Shown piece after piece: positions 33,359 to 41,869 of a DNA stretch of 53,082 nucleotides (positions are counted from its first letter, which is position 1; each line of letters begins with the position of its first letter). The notes under the pieces are model-generated. The model was not told the origin of the DNA. It saw only the letters and a program-made list of their open reading frames with translations, and did not search any database. This DNA is from Clostridiales bacterium (lineage in GTDB: Bacteria; Bacillota; Clostridia; Oscillospirales; Oscillospiraceae), in NCBI GenBank assembly GCA_022764045.1, contig JALERU010000091.1:1-53082 (forward strand), given 5' to 3'. The position numbers were made by a program, and so were the translations under genes.

Positions 33359-34303
33359 ATGGCAGACCAGAGACAATCAAACCTTCCCCTGACCATCTCC
33401 GTTCACCGGCGGCCCAAGGTGCTGCTGCTGGGCAACGGCATGAACCGGGTGTACGGCGGGGCCTCCTGGACGGGGCTGCTGGAGAAAATCAACCGGACGG
33501 AATTTACCACCGAGCAGGTAAAGGGGATGCCCTTTCCCATGCAGGCGGTGCTGCTGAGCCGGGACCAGGTGGACGTCTCCCTCCAGGACCTCCAGCGGGA
33601 GCTGACCCAGTGCCAGGTCCACCCCTGGCTGGCCGGGCAGCTCAAGCGGCTGCTGGCGCTGCCCTTTGACTGCATCCTCACCCCCAACTTTACCTACGAG
33701 GTGGAGTGCGCCCTGGTGCCGGACTTTCTGGACCACCCCCAGCGCTACCTGCGCCACACGGCGGCGGTGCCCCGGGCGGAGAAGGGGTTTATGCTCCACA
33801 CCTATTATGAGCTTCCTATGGAACGGGGAAAGGTTCCCCTGTTTCACATCCACGGGGAGGCGCGGGTGCCAAACACCGTGATTTTGGGCCACTATTACTA
33901 CGGCAACCTGCTCTTTTGCTGCGATGAATACCTCACCCACCGGGCCCCGGAGCAGCGTTATCCCATTTGGCAGGGCCGGGAGGAATTTCCGGCCCTGAGC
34001 TGGCTGGATTATTTTATCCTGGGGGACGTCTACTCCCTGGGCTTTGGCTTCGACACCTCGGAGATGGACCTGTGGTGGCTGCTGTGCCGGAAAAAGCGGG
34101 AGCTGGCCCCCCACGGGGACCTGTGGTTCTTCGAGCCGGACCGGAAGTCCGCCGAGACCAAGCATGCCCTGCTGGAAGCCTACCACGCCCGGTGCGTCAG
34201 CCTGGGGGTGGCGGAGCCCACAGGGGCGGACTACCGGGACTTCTACGAGCGGGCGGTGGAGGAACTGAGCCGCCGCCTGGGTGAGAACACAAAGAGAGAA
34301 TAA
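33359..34303 (+). CDS. Stand-alone SIR2-like protein
   Basis: A 314-aa protein of the SIR2-like (SIR2_2) type. The N-terminal LLLGNGMNRVYGGASWTGLLEKI is the NAD-loop variant of these proteins. LTPNFTYEVE with Asn110 corresponds to the TTNYD catalytic Asn, HIHG with His165 to the catalytic His, and LGFGFDTSEMDLWWLL to the GYSFxDxD region near the end. No zinc-binding cysteines are seen, unlike true sirtuin deacetylases. Related domains act as NADases in several phage-defence systems, but here no partner (TIR, HerA, Argonaute or SMC-like) is adjacent, so defence is only a possibility. GGAGGG precedes ATG 33359. Confidence 0.75.
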   Translation: MADQRQSNLPLTISVHRRPKVLLLGNGMNRVYGGASWTGLLEKINRTEFTTEQVKGMPFPMQAVLLSRDQVDVSLQDLQRELTQCQVHPWLAGQLKRLLALPFDCILTPNFTYEVECALVPDFLDHPQRYLRHTAAVPRAEKGFMLHTYYELPMERGKVPLFHIHGEARVPNTVILGHYYYGNLLFCCDEYLTHRAPEQRYPIWQGREEFPALSWLDYFILGDVYSLGFGFDTSEMDLWWLLCRKKRELAPHGDLWFFEPDRKSAETKHALLEAYHARCVSLGVAEPTGADYRDFYERAVEELSRRLGENTKRE

Positions 34304-34322
34304 GAAAGAAGGAACGCCGGCG

Positions 34323-35546
34323 ATGAAGAAACCGCACTATGGCTGGGTGATCTGCATTACCTGCACCCTGCTGCTGTTTGTCACCATGGGGACGGTATCC
34401 AATGGGTTTTCCGTCTATCTACCTTATATTATGGAGGAGCGTGGGCTGACCCACGCCCAGACCTCCTCTTTGGTCACCCTCCGGTGCTTGGTGGCTTTTT
34501 TGGCCATGCTGGGCATCGGGGTTTATTATGAAAAGGTCTCCCTGCGGCTGGGAACGGGGATCGCCGCCTGCTGCGCGGGGGCGGCCTTTTGGCTGTACAG
34601 CGTGGCCCAGGACTATCGCCTGTTCTGCGTGGGCGCGGCGGTGTCCGGGCTGAGCTACGGCCTGGGGTCTATGATCCCGGTGTCCATTCTGATCAACCGC
34701 TGGTTTTACCGCCACCGGGCCCTGGCCCTGAGCATCTGCGCCTCGGGCAGCGGCATTGCCACCATTGTGCTGCCGCCGGTGACCACGGCCATGGTAGAGG
34801 GGATTTCCATGGCGGCGGCCTTTCGGATTGAGGGCGTGGCCATCTTCCTGTTCGCGGTGGTGATTGTCCTGGCCCTGCGGAACGACCCGGCGGAAAAGGG
34901 GTTGCTTCCCTGCGGGGAGGAGGGAGAGAAGCCCGCCGAGAAGACGGCGGAGCGGGTTTCGGTGGGTCACCGAACCATGGGGAAGGAAATTTGGATCTTT
35001 TTGGGCTGCGCCAGCCTGTTTATGGGGGCAGTGGGCAACCCGGGCTTTTCCCATCTTTCCGTGCTTTACACCTCTGAGGGCTTCAACCCGGCTACGGTGG
35101 CCCTGCTCATTAGCGGTACCGGGGTGATGATTACGGTGGGAAAGCTCATTTACGGGGAGGCCACCGACCGCATTGGCGGCTGCCGGTCCAGCCTCCTCTT
35201 TGGAGGAATCCTGCTGGTGGGACACGTGTTGTGTTGCTTCGCTTTCCTCCAAAACCTGCCTCTGGCCCTGGTGAATATTCTCTGCCTGGGGATCGGCTAT
35301 CCCATCGCCACCATGGGGCCCTCGGTGTGGGCCAACGACCTGGCCGATCCCGCCCGGTACTCTGTGGTGATCCGGCGGCTTCAGGTGATCTACGCCGGCG
35401 GCGCCCTGGTCTTCGCCAGCCTGCCTGGGATTCTGGCCGACCACTTTGGGGGATATCTCCCCGCTTATCTCCTCTTTTCGGCCATCAACGTCCTGACCCT
35501 GGTCTTTGTTGCCTTGGCCTATCGGGTGGGACGGCGGAAGGGCTGA
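34323..35546 (+). CDS. MFS transporter, oxalate/monocarboxylate-like
   Basis: A 407-aa protein with 12 helices. The start MKKPHYGWVICITCTLLLF and the SNGFSVYLPYIMEERGLTHAQTSSLVTLR segment resemble OFA/monocarboxylate-type MFS proteins. SILINRWFYRHRALALSICASGSGIATIVLPP is the usual helix 4-5 region. ATG 34323 follows AAGAAGGAA and lies 19 bp after the SIR2-like stop, so co-transcription is likely. The second half is also complete and ends before a strong terminator. The substrate, perhaps an organic acid, is inferred. Confidence 0.88.
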   Translation: MKKPHYGWVICITCTLLLFVTMGTVSNGFSVYLPYIMEERGLTHAQTSSLVTLRCLVAFLAMLGIGVYYEKVSLRLGTGIAACCAGAAFWLYSVAQDYRLFCVGAAVSGLSYGLGSMIPVSILINRWFYRHRALALSICASGSGIATIVLPPVTTAMVEGISMAAAFRIEGVAIFLFAVVIVLALRNDPAEKGLLPCGEEGEKPAEKTAERVSVGHRTMGKEIWIFLGCASLFMGAVGNPGFSHLSVLYTSEGFNPATVALLISGTGVMITVGKLIYGEATDRIGGCRSSLLFGGILLVGHVLCCFAFLQNLPLALVNILCLGIGYPIATMGPSVWANDLADPARYSVVIRRLQVIYAGGALVFASLPGILADHFGGYLPAYLLFSAINVLTLVFVALAYRVGRRKG

Positions 35547-35564
35547 GACCTGCTACAGAAAGAA

Positions 35565-35600
35565 AAAACCGCTCCGACATCGTTTCGTCGGAGCGGTTTT
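35565..35600. terminator. Bidirectional terminator between two convergent MFS genes
   Basis: AAAACCGCTCCGAC (35565-35578) and GTCGGAGCGGTTTT (35587-35600) form a perfect 14-bp stem with A- and T-tracts. Confidence 0.92.
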
Positions 35601-35601
35601 G

Positions 35602-36852
35602 TTATGGTTGATTTTTGGGCGGGGGTTCTTGGCCGGCGGGCTTTTCCACCGCGCCCTTGGGACGGTCGAAGTCGGGCAGGAGGAAGGTGCCCACCAGGAA
35701 GGTGAGGGAGTAGAGGGCGGTGAAGAGCATGGCGTTGTACCAGCTCCGCTCCCCGCCCAGGTTGACCAGGTGGACCACCAGGGCGTAGATAATCATTTGC
35801 AGGGTATAGGCCCCCGTCCAGGAGAGGGTGAGGATCACCGCCACCTTTTGCGGGGTGGCCCCGGGCAGGCGGGTGGGCAGGGTGAACAGGGAGGGGGTGG
35901 AGATAAAGATCACAAACCCCAGCAGAATGGCGCAGACCGTGGCCAGGGTGGGGGAGGGGATAAGGATCATGGTGAAGAACAGCAGCGACTGGGCCACGCC
36001 GGAGAACCGGAAGAGGTGGATCTGCCGCTTGAGCTTTTTTGCCAGCACAATGCCGATGATGGTCCCCGGGATGCCTGTGAGGGCGATCATCAGGGAGATG
36101 AACTGGGCGTCCACGGTGAAGTCCGGGTTCAGGGGGAAGAGGTAGAGCATCACCGTGTACATCACCAGACGGCCGGTCATGGTGAAAAGGAACTGGTAGA
36201 GGAAAGGCTCCCGCAGGCCGTCCCGATAGCGGTAGACGGCCTCGGTGGGCTTGGTCTCCTCCTTGGGCTTTTCGGAGATGGGGTAGCTCTTCCCCACAAT
36301 AAGCCAGAGGACCAAAAACACCACGCTGAAGGCGGCGTAAAAGAGGATCACACTCCGCCAGGAGCCCAGCCAGACCCGGACGGGGGTGACGCTCAGCAGG
36401 GCGATAAGGTTGCCGGTGTTGGGCCCGGCGTTGTTGATGCCGATGAAGAGAGAGTGCTGCTTTTCCTCAAAACAGTAGACCACATAGGGGGTCATGCAGA
36501 TCATCAGAATGGCGCCACCAAAGCCCAGCAGGAAGCGGGTGATGATAAACAGGGGGAAGGTGGTGGAAAAAGCCCCCACCACCACCGCGCAGATGAGCAA
36601 ACAGGACAGGGAGACCGTCCGCTTGGGGCCCAGTTTGAGCAGAATCCAAGCGGCTATGAAGTTCCCCAGGATCTTCGCGGCGGAAATGGCGTTGTTCACC
36701 GAGGAGGGCACAGTATAGACGCCGAACTCCTGGGCCATATCGGGGGTGATGATAGAGCCTACCATCCAGGAGGCGCTAAAAAATGAGTAGGCTAAAAACA
36801 ACAGCAGTTCAATGGAAATGGCCCGCTTCGGACCGATGACCTTGGGCGGCAT
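35602..36852 (-). CDS. MFS transporter
   Basis: A 416-aa protein with 12 predicted helices: AISIELLLFLAYSFFSASWM, the loop LLKLGPKRTVSLSCLL (motif A-like), FIITRFLLGFGGAILMICMTPYVVYCF, then INNAGPNTGNLIALLSVTP and, in the second half, FTMTGRLVMYTVMLYLFPLN. It is closest in style to CynX/NimT-like or general MFS_1 exporters. The C-terminal tail is Pro/Lys-rich (KPAGQEPPPKNQP). ATG 36852 has GGAGGCG; the in-frame extension upstream is AT-rich intergenic DNA and was rejected. The substrate is unknown. Confidence 0.88.
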   Translation of the reverse strand: MPPKVIGPKRAISIELLLFLAYSFFSASWMVGSIITPDMAQEFGVYTVPSSVNNAISAAKILGNFIAAWILLKLGPKRTVSLSCLLICAVVVGAFSTTFPLFIITRFLLGFGGAILMICMTPYVVYCFEEKQHSLFIGINNAGPNTGNLIALLSVTPVRVWLGSWRSVILFYAAFSVVFLVLWLIVGKSYPISEKPKEETKPTEAVYRYRDGLREPFLYQFLFTMTGRLVMYTVMLYLFPLNPDFTVDAQFISLMIALTGIPGTIIGIVLAKKLKRQIHLFRFSGVAQSLLFFTMILIPSPTLATVCAILLGFVIFISTPSLFTLPTRLPGATPQKVAVILTLSWTGAYTLQMIIYALVVHLVNLGGERSWYNAMLFTALYSLTFLVGTFLLPDFDRPKGAVEKPAGQEPPPKNQP

Positions 36853-37173
36853 GAGGAACGCCTCCTTTTTAGAGCCCCTTCGCTGGGGTAAACTTTTTTT
36901 ATTATATTCCAAAAATGACCATTCGTCAAGGCGAAGAAACGGTTTGTTTTGGTGAAAATGGAGAAAAGAAGAGATCGAGCCAGTTTCTTTTCTAAGACGT
37001 GTATCAAAACGTCCCCGTCGGCGGGGTGTTTCACCGGGGGTAGAGGCGCCAGGAAAGGAGGTCAAAGGGGGAGGGCGTCCTCAAAGGGGACAGCCGGCGG
37101 CGGGCATCACCTTGCCCGGGGCTGTCCCAAAGACCGGCCGGGGTGGTTTTTGGCCCCGGAGAAAGGAGAGAAG
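36853..37173 (+). promoter_or_regulatory. Intergenic leader with a large hairpin before the C39-type peptidase gene
   Basis: The 321-bp gap holds GGGACAGCC (37087-37095) paired with GGCTGTCCC (37120-37128), enclosing CGGGCA-TCACCT-TGCCCG. CCGGCCGGGGTGGTTTTT follows and could act as a weak terminator tail. The first 100 bp are AT-rich and probably carry the divergent promoters. No further gene was found. Confidence 0.5.
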
Positions 37174-37950
37174 ATGGAAAAACCACCGGTTTCGTATCTG
37201 CAAACCGACCCCCGCTGGGCGGCGAAAGACTACTCTGCCAAGGGGGAGAAGACCACCATTGGGGCCTCGGGCTGCGGCCCCACGGCCATGGCCATGGTCC
37301 TGGCCACCTGGGCGGATCAGGAGGTAACCCCGGCCACAGAGTGCGCCTGGGCCCTGGCCCACGGCTATAAGGCCCCCCGCCAGGGAACCTATTACGGCTA
37401 CTTCCCGCCGGCAGCGAAGCGGTATGGCCTGACCTGCCGGCAACTGAACTGGACAAGCCTCTACGGCAATCCCGCCAGCCCGGTTCACGCCCAGGCCCAG
37501 GCCGCGCTGGACCGGGGCTGCCTGGTGATTGCCTGCATGGGAAAGGGCCTTTGGACCAGCTCCGGGCACTTTGTGCTGGTGTGGAAGATTGCCGGGAACG
37601 TGGTGTACATCAACGACCCGGCGTCCACCCGGACGGTCCGGACACGGGGGGACGACAGCCTGTTCAGGGGGCAGGTGAAGTATTACTGGGTCATTGACCC
37701 GCCAAAACAGAGAGAGGAGGAGACCATGACGGGAGAAGAAATCCTTCAGGCCCTCACCGAGGCCCAGGCATATGCCTTGGTGGAAAAGGCCATGCGGTTT
37801 GGAGAGAGCTTGCCTGAACCTCACTGGAGCAAAGCCGAGGGCCATTGGCAGAAGGCCATCCAGCAGGGCTTGACCTCGGGAGAGAATCCCGAGGGCTTTG
37901 CCAAGCGCTGCGAGGTGGCGGCCATGCTGGGCCGGGGCGGCCTGCTGTAA
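37174..37950 (+). CDS. C39-family peptidase with lysin-type C-terminal domain
   Basis: A 258-aa protein. The N-terminal 170 residues form a C39/NlpC-like cysteine peptidase: SYLQTDPRWAAKDYSAKG, then ASGCGPTAMAMVLATW with Cys34, TSSGHFVLVWKI with His132 and YINDPAS with Asp148. The last 70 residues (EAQAYALVEKAMRFGESLPEPHW … PEGFAKRCEVAAMLGRGGLL) resemble the C-terminal domain of clostridial phage endolysins and related wall proteins. There is no signal peptide, as in holin-dependent lysins, but no holin or phage gene is nearby. GGAGAG precedes ATG 37174. It could be a wall hydrolase gene left from a phage, or a domesticated one. Confidence 0.82.
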   Translation: MEKPPVSYLQTDPRWAAKDYSAKGEKTTIGASGCGPTAMAMVLATWADQEVTPATECAWALAHGYKAPRQGTYYGYFPPAAKRYGLTCRQLNWTSLYGNPASPVHAQAQAALDRGCLVIACMGKGLWTSSGHFVLVWKIAGNVVYINDPASTRTVRTRGDDSLFRGQVKYYWVIDPPKQREEETMTGEEILQALTEAQAYALVEKAMRFGESLPEPHWSKAEGHWQKAIQQGLTSGENPEGFAKRCEVAAMLGRGGLL

Positions 37951-37975
37951 AGGCCGGCAGCTGAGAAAGCGGGAA

Positions 37976-38009
37976 AACGGGCCCGGACGCCAACGCGTCC
38001 GGGCCCGTT
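37976..38009. terminator. Hairpin terminator between convergent genes
   Basis: AACGGGCCCGGACGC and GCGTCCGGGCCCGTT form a perfect 15-bp stem with a CAAC loop. It serves the peptidase gene and the converging NSS transporter gene. Confidence 0.85.
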
Positions 38010-38024
38010 GCTTGTGTTGCTTGG

Positions 38025-39461
38025 TTAGAAGAAGAAGGATTGGATCTGGGTCCACAGCACGATGACCATGACCACGGGAATGATGATGCGGAAGCAGAAG
38101 TTGAAGTACTTATACCCCTTGAAGGGATGTCCACTCTCCTCGCATTCGTTTTTCACCAGCTTCGGCAGAATCCAGCCCAGCAGGATACTCATAAACAGAG
38201 CGCCCAGGGGCATGAGGATGCCCTCGGTGATCATGTCATAGAAGTCCAGCCAGCAGTCGTTCCACATGGCGAAGCCGGGGCTGTCGGTGGTGAGGCCCAG
38301 CAGTTCGTAGGGAGCTTTGACGGTGGCGCCGCCGCTGCCCAGGGCGTCCAGGGCCACGGGGATGCCGATGGCGAAGACCAGAATGGCGAAGATCAGGGAG
38401 ACCTTCTTCCGCTTGGGCTCCTTGCCCTTGTCCAACTGCCGGTCCACCACGTTGGCGGTGAGCACCTCCAGCAAGGCGATGGAGGAGGTGACGGCAGCGA
38501 TGAAGACCAGGAAGTAGAACAGGAAGCCCATCACGTTGCCGGCAGTGCCGCCCATGCCGTCCAGGAAGACCTTCTGCATAGAGGCGAAGAGGAGGCCGGG
38601 GCCCTGGCCGTAGTCCACGCCAAAGGCGGCGCAGGCGGGCATAATCATCATGCCGGCCAGCACGGCGAAGAGGGTGTCGAACAGGGGGACGATGGTGGCG
38701 TTCTTCTGCAGGCTCTTTTTCTTATCCAGGTAGGAGCCAAAGGTGATGTTGATACCCATGGCCACAGACAGGGAGAAGAACATCTGGCCCGAGGCGACCT
38801 TCAGCACGTTAAAGAAGTCACCGGGGGTGGAGAACAGGGAAAAGTCGGGCTTAAACATAAACTTATAGCCCTCGATGGCGCCGGGCTGCATGGCGATGAA
38901 AACGATCAGAATGATCAGAATCACGCCCAGAGCGGGCATAACGGCCTTGCTGAATTTCTCGATGCCGCCCTTGATGCCGCCCATGACGATGACCATGGTG
39001 CAGACCATAAACAGGGCCAGGAAGAGCAGCATGCTGGAGTCGCTGTACAGCAGCCAGCTGAAGAAGTCACTGCCTTGGCCGGCAAAGCCGTCGATGCCGA
39101 TGATCTGGACCAAAAAGCCCAGGCAATAGCGCAGGACCATGCCGCCCAGCACGGCGTAGAAAGACAGGATCAGGAAGGGGGAAATGACTGCCATCCAGCC
39201 AATGAAGGAATACTTTTTGGACAGGGCGGTGTAAGCGCCGGCGCCCTTGCCGGTTTTGCGGCCCAGGGCGAACTCGCCCAGCATGAGGACCATACCAACC
39301 AGGGCCACCAAAATCAGGTAAATGATCAGGAAGGCGAAGCCGCCTGTTTTCCCCATTTTATAGGGGAAGCCCCACAAATTGCCCAGGCCAATGGCCGAGC
39401 CGATGGAGGCCATCAGGAAGCCGAAGCTGCTTCCCCACTGACCTCGTTTGGAAGTTTCCAT
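38025..39461 (-). CDS. Sodium-dependent amino-acid transporter, NSS/SNF family
   Basis: A 478-aa protein with 11-12 helices. The start QWGSSFGFLMASIGSAIGLGNLWGFPYKMGKTGG-like is the LeuT/NSS helix 1 signature with the sodium and substrate site. GGIKGGIEKFSKAVMPALGVILI and the ALLEVLTANVVDRQ region are also typical of bacterial NSS (MhsT/YocR-like) proteins. It would import an amino acid with Na+. GGAGAG precedes ATG 39461. It is monocistronic, with a long AT-rich upstream region. Confidence 0.95.
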   Translation of the reverse strand: METSKRGQWGSSFGFLMASIGSAIGLGNLWGFPYKMGKTGGFAFLIIYLILVALVGMVLMLGEFALGRKTGKGAGAYTALSKKYSFIGWMAVISPFLILSFYAVLGGMVLRYCLGFLVQIIGIDGFAGQGSDFFSWLLYSDSSMLLFLALFMVCTMVIVMGGIKGGIEKFSKAVMPALGVILIILIVFIAMQPGAIEGYKFMFKPDFSLFSTPGDFFNVLKVASGQMFFSLSVAMGINITFGSYLDKKKSLQKNATIVPLFDTLFAVLAGMMIMPACAAFGVDYGQGPGLLFASMQKVFLDGMGGTAGNVMGFLFYFLVFIAAVTSSIALLEVLTANVVDRQLDKGKEPKRKKVSLIFAILVFAIGIPVALDALGSGGATVKAPYELLGLTTDSPGFAMWNDCWLDFYDMITEGILMPLGALFMSILLGWILPKLVKNECEESGHPFKGYKYFNFCFRIIIPVVMVIVLWTQIQSFFF

Positions 39462-39954
39462 AGGTTTCTCTCTCCTTTTTTAGTTTGCCGTGCCTACCCC
39501 TTCTCTCAGGGCGGACGGCGCGGGGGAATGACGTGCCGGCCCCCAGAAAAGGTGGGAACGGGAGACGGAACGCCGGGTGTAGTGACACCACTTTACACTA
39601 AAATACCACAGATTGCAAGCTGTTGTTTTCCACACTTTTCATTTTCGACAGGATAGAAGGGAATTTCGGGTGAAAAAAAGAAAAACCCTTGAGAAAAAAG
39701 GGGTTTTTAGGGAGAAGAAAAGCGAGATGAAATGTAGTTAATCCTGATTAAAAGTTGACAGATTGACAAAAATGTCAGGAAGAATTTTCCAAAGAAAAAA
39801 CTGCGCGTGAAAAATGACACAGATTCACCGGTGAAAATCGGTAAAAATAACAAAAGATTGGAAATTGCCTCTTTTCATAGACAGCAGAATCCGATAGAAT
39901 AGAGAAAACAAGATCAAGGGCGGCAAAGGCCCAAAGAGAAGGGGGAAGAGGCGC
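39462..39954. promoter_or_regulatory. 493-bp intergenic region between NSS gene and truA
   Basis: This AT-rich gap contains no gene. On the minus strand TTGCAA (39618-39613), 17 bp, then TAAAGT (39595-39590) is a candidate promoter for the NSS gene. Dyads TGACA-AAAA-TGTCA (39765-39778) and TTCACCGGTGAA (39824-39835) look like operators. TTGACA occurs at 39755 and 39764, but no good -10 follows. No terminator for either gene is needed because they diverge. Confidence 0.5.
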
Positions 39955-40692
39955 ATGCCGAATTATCGTTTGACCCTCTGCTATGACGGAACCCGGTGGA
40001 AAGGGTGGCAGAAGCAGGGGAACACGGAGCAGACCATCCAGGGAAAGCTGGAGGCCCTTCTCTCCCGCCTGCTGGAGCAGCCGGTGGAGGTGGCCGGCTC
40101 CGGGCGCACCGACGCCGGGACCCACGCCAGGATGCAGGTGGCCTCCTTCCGGGCCAAAACCGATTGGTCTGACCAGACTTTTTTGGCCGCCCTGCGCCAG
40201 TATCTGCCGGCAGACATTGGGGCCATCGCTTTGGAGCGGGTGGAACCCCGGTTCCACGCCCGGCTCTCCTGCACGGGGAAGACCTATGTTTACCGGATCT
40301 GGAACAGCGACCAGCCCAACGTCTTTGAGCGTAATTATCTCCACCGGATCTGTGAGCCCCTGGACGTGCCCGCTATGCGTCTGGCCGCCGACGACCTTTG
40401 CGGCACCCACGATTACCGGGCCTTTTGCTCCCTGAAGCGGTTCAAAAAATCCACGGTGCGGCGGGTGGAGTCCATTGTCATTGAGGAACTGGGGCCGGAG
40501 CTGCGGTTTACGGTCAGCGGCGATGGGTTTTTGTATCACATGGTCCGCATCCTGGTGGGCACCCTGCTGGAGGTGGGCCGGGGCAACTTGCGGCCCGAGG
40601 ATATGGCGGATATTCTGGCCTCTCAGAACCGCAGCCGGGCCGGAGAGACGGTGCCGGCCTGCGGGCTGTGTTTGGAGGAAGTCCGGTACTGA
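39955..40692 (+). CDS. truA: tRNA pseudouridine synthase A (TruA)
   Basis: It converts U38-40 of the tRNA anticodon arm to pseudouridine. The 245-aa length is standard. YRLTLCYDGTRWKGWQKQGN opens the protein, AGSGRTDAGTHA carries the catalytic Asp near residue 52, YRIWNSDQPNVFERNY follows, and FLYHMVRILVGTLLEVGRG is the conserved C-terminal part. A GGGGAAGAGG stretch precedes ATG 39955. It stands alone here, as often in this group, ahead of a strong terminator. Confidence 0.97.
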   Translation: MPNYRLTLCYDGTRWKGWQKQGNTEQTIQGKLEALLSRLLEQPVEVAGSGRTDAGTHARMQVASFRAKTDWSDQTFLAALRQYLPADIGAIALERVEPRFHARLSCTGKTYVYRIWNSDQPNVFERNYLHRICEPLDVPAMRLAADDLCGTHDYRAFCSLKRFKKSTVRRVESIVIEELGPELRFTVSGDGFLYHMVRILVGTLLEVGRGNLRPEDMADILASQNRSRAGETVPACGLCLEEVRY

Positions 40693-40702
40693 AAAAAGAC
40701 AG

Positions 40703-40739
40703 ACGCCCTTCCGAGCGATCAGCTTGGAAGGGCGTTTTT
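40703..40739 (+). terminator. Terminator of truA
   Basis: ACGCCCTTCC (40703-40712) pairs with GGAAGGGCGT (40726-40735), followed by TTTT. Confidence 0.93.
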
Positions 40740-40770
40740 GCTGTGATTAAGGCGGTTGGAGGTGGCTGGC

Positions 40771-41670
40771 TCAGGGGGCCTCCTCATCCTTCATGGCGGT
40801 CTCCGCACCCACGCACAGCAGAATGAGACCCGCTCCGACCATCCCTGCCGGGGACAGGGTTTCCCCCAGCAGAATCCGGGAGAAAACGGCGGTCAGCACG
40901 GGGCAGCTACACTGAAGGAGGGCCACCGTCCGGGAGGAGATGGCGCCCAAGGCGGCGTTCTGGAGCAGATATCCGGCCACGGTGCAGAAAAGGGCCAGGT
41001 AGAGAATGGTTCCCCAGATGGCGGGGGTGGCCGAGCGAAGGAAAATTCCCCCGTCAAGGCTCACCGCGCACAGGGTGGCCATGAGGACGGAGGCGGCAGT
41101 TTGGAGGGTGGTGAGGGTGATGGGGTCCACCCGGTCCAAGGCGCTCTCCCCGAAGATCAAAGAGCCGGCCAGCAAAAGGGCGGACAAAAGGGAGAAGACC
41201 TCCCCCCAGCCAAAGCCCGACAGGCCCCCCAGGCCGCAGAGCAGGTAGAGGCCCACCACCACCAGCAGCAGAAAGGGGAGATGCTTCCGCCCCATCCTCC
41301 GCCGGTAAAAGACCAGGGCCAGCAGGGGGGTCATCACCGTGGATAGGGAGCGCAGAAAAGCCACCGAGGTGGCGGCGGTGAGCCCCAGGGCGATGTTGTT
41401 TGATACGTAAGCGCCTCCCATGCACAGGCTGGGGAGCAGCCAGTCCCTGGGGGAGCAGGCCTTCAGACCCTTGACAATCCGCTTGCCAAAGAGCAGCAGG
41501 AGAAAGACCAGGGCAATGACATACCGGGCGGTCAGCAGGGAATAGACGGGAAGAACCTCATAGGCGGCCTTGGAGATGGGGTCTCCAAAGCCGTAGAGGC
41601 CACTTTGCAAAAAGATAAAGAAGAAGGGAAGCCAGCCCAGACGGGGGCTGGTTTTGGGTTGCTCGGTCAT
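40771..41670 (-). CDS. EamA/DMT-superfamily transporter
   Basis: A 299-aa protein with ten helices in two EamA repeats: GWLPFFFIFLQSGLYGFGDPISK … VIALVFLLLLFG and, in the second half, GEVFSLLSALLLAGSLIFGES … ISSRTVALLQCSCPVLTAVFSRILLGETLSP, the classical DMT signature. It would export or import a small metabolite. ATG 41670 follows GAGGCGA; the longer open frame runs through the promoter. A near-consensus promoter lies 53 bp upstream. Confidence 0.93.
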   Translation of the reverse strand: MTEQPKTSPRLGWLPFFFIFLQSGLYGFGDPISKAAYEVLPVYSLLTARYVIALVFLLLLFGKRIVKGLKACSPRDWLLPSLCMGGAYVSNNIALGLTAATSVAFLRSLSTVMTPLLALVFYRRRMGRKHLPFLLLVVVGLYLLCGLGGLSGFGWGEVFSLLSALLLAGSLIFGESALDRVDPITLTTLQTAASVLMATLCAVSLDGGIFLRSATPAIWGTILYLALFCTVAGYLLQNAALGAISSRTVALLQCSCPVLTAVFSRILLGETLSPAGMVGAGLILLCVGAETAMKDEEAP

Positions 41671-41722
41671 GGCAGTCGCCTCAGAAAACACAAAATGACG
41701 GCTGTCTCCAGCGCGTTTTCCA

Positions 41723-41751
41723 ATTATACAATAGCCGACAGACCTTGACAA
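41723..41751 (-). promoter_or_regulatory. Promoter of the EamA gene overlapping a dyad
   Basis: On the minus strand TTGTCA (41751-41746), 17 bp, TATAAT (41728-41723). TAGCCGACAG (41732-41741) and CTGTCGGCTA (41755-41764) form a 10-bp inverted repeat across the -35 element, a likely operator. Confidence 0.75.
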
Positions 41752-41869
41752 GACCTGTCGGCTACAAATTGTTCACGGCCTTTTTAAGTTTAGTTAAAGA
41801 AGGACTGGTATCCTATGGGAGAACCCACAGGAGGAGCACTTGAAAAACGGAGACAAGGAGGCGATGACC

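Noticed and set aside
30969..34303. SUV3-like helicase plus SIR2-like protein as a two-gene defence operon
   Set aside because: The genes diverge with separate promoters, and the helicase resembles RNA-decay enzymes. Divergent pairing alone is not enough evidence.
36949..37950. Prophage remnant around the C39 lysin-like gene
   Set aside because: Neighbours on both sides are ordinary transporter genes; no holin, tail, portal or integrase gene was seen.
41732..41764. Terminator hairpin between the EamA gene and the two-component system
   Set aside because: The 10-bp dyad has no T-tract and overlaps a near-consensus promoter, so an operator is more likely.
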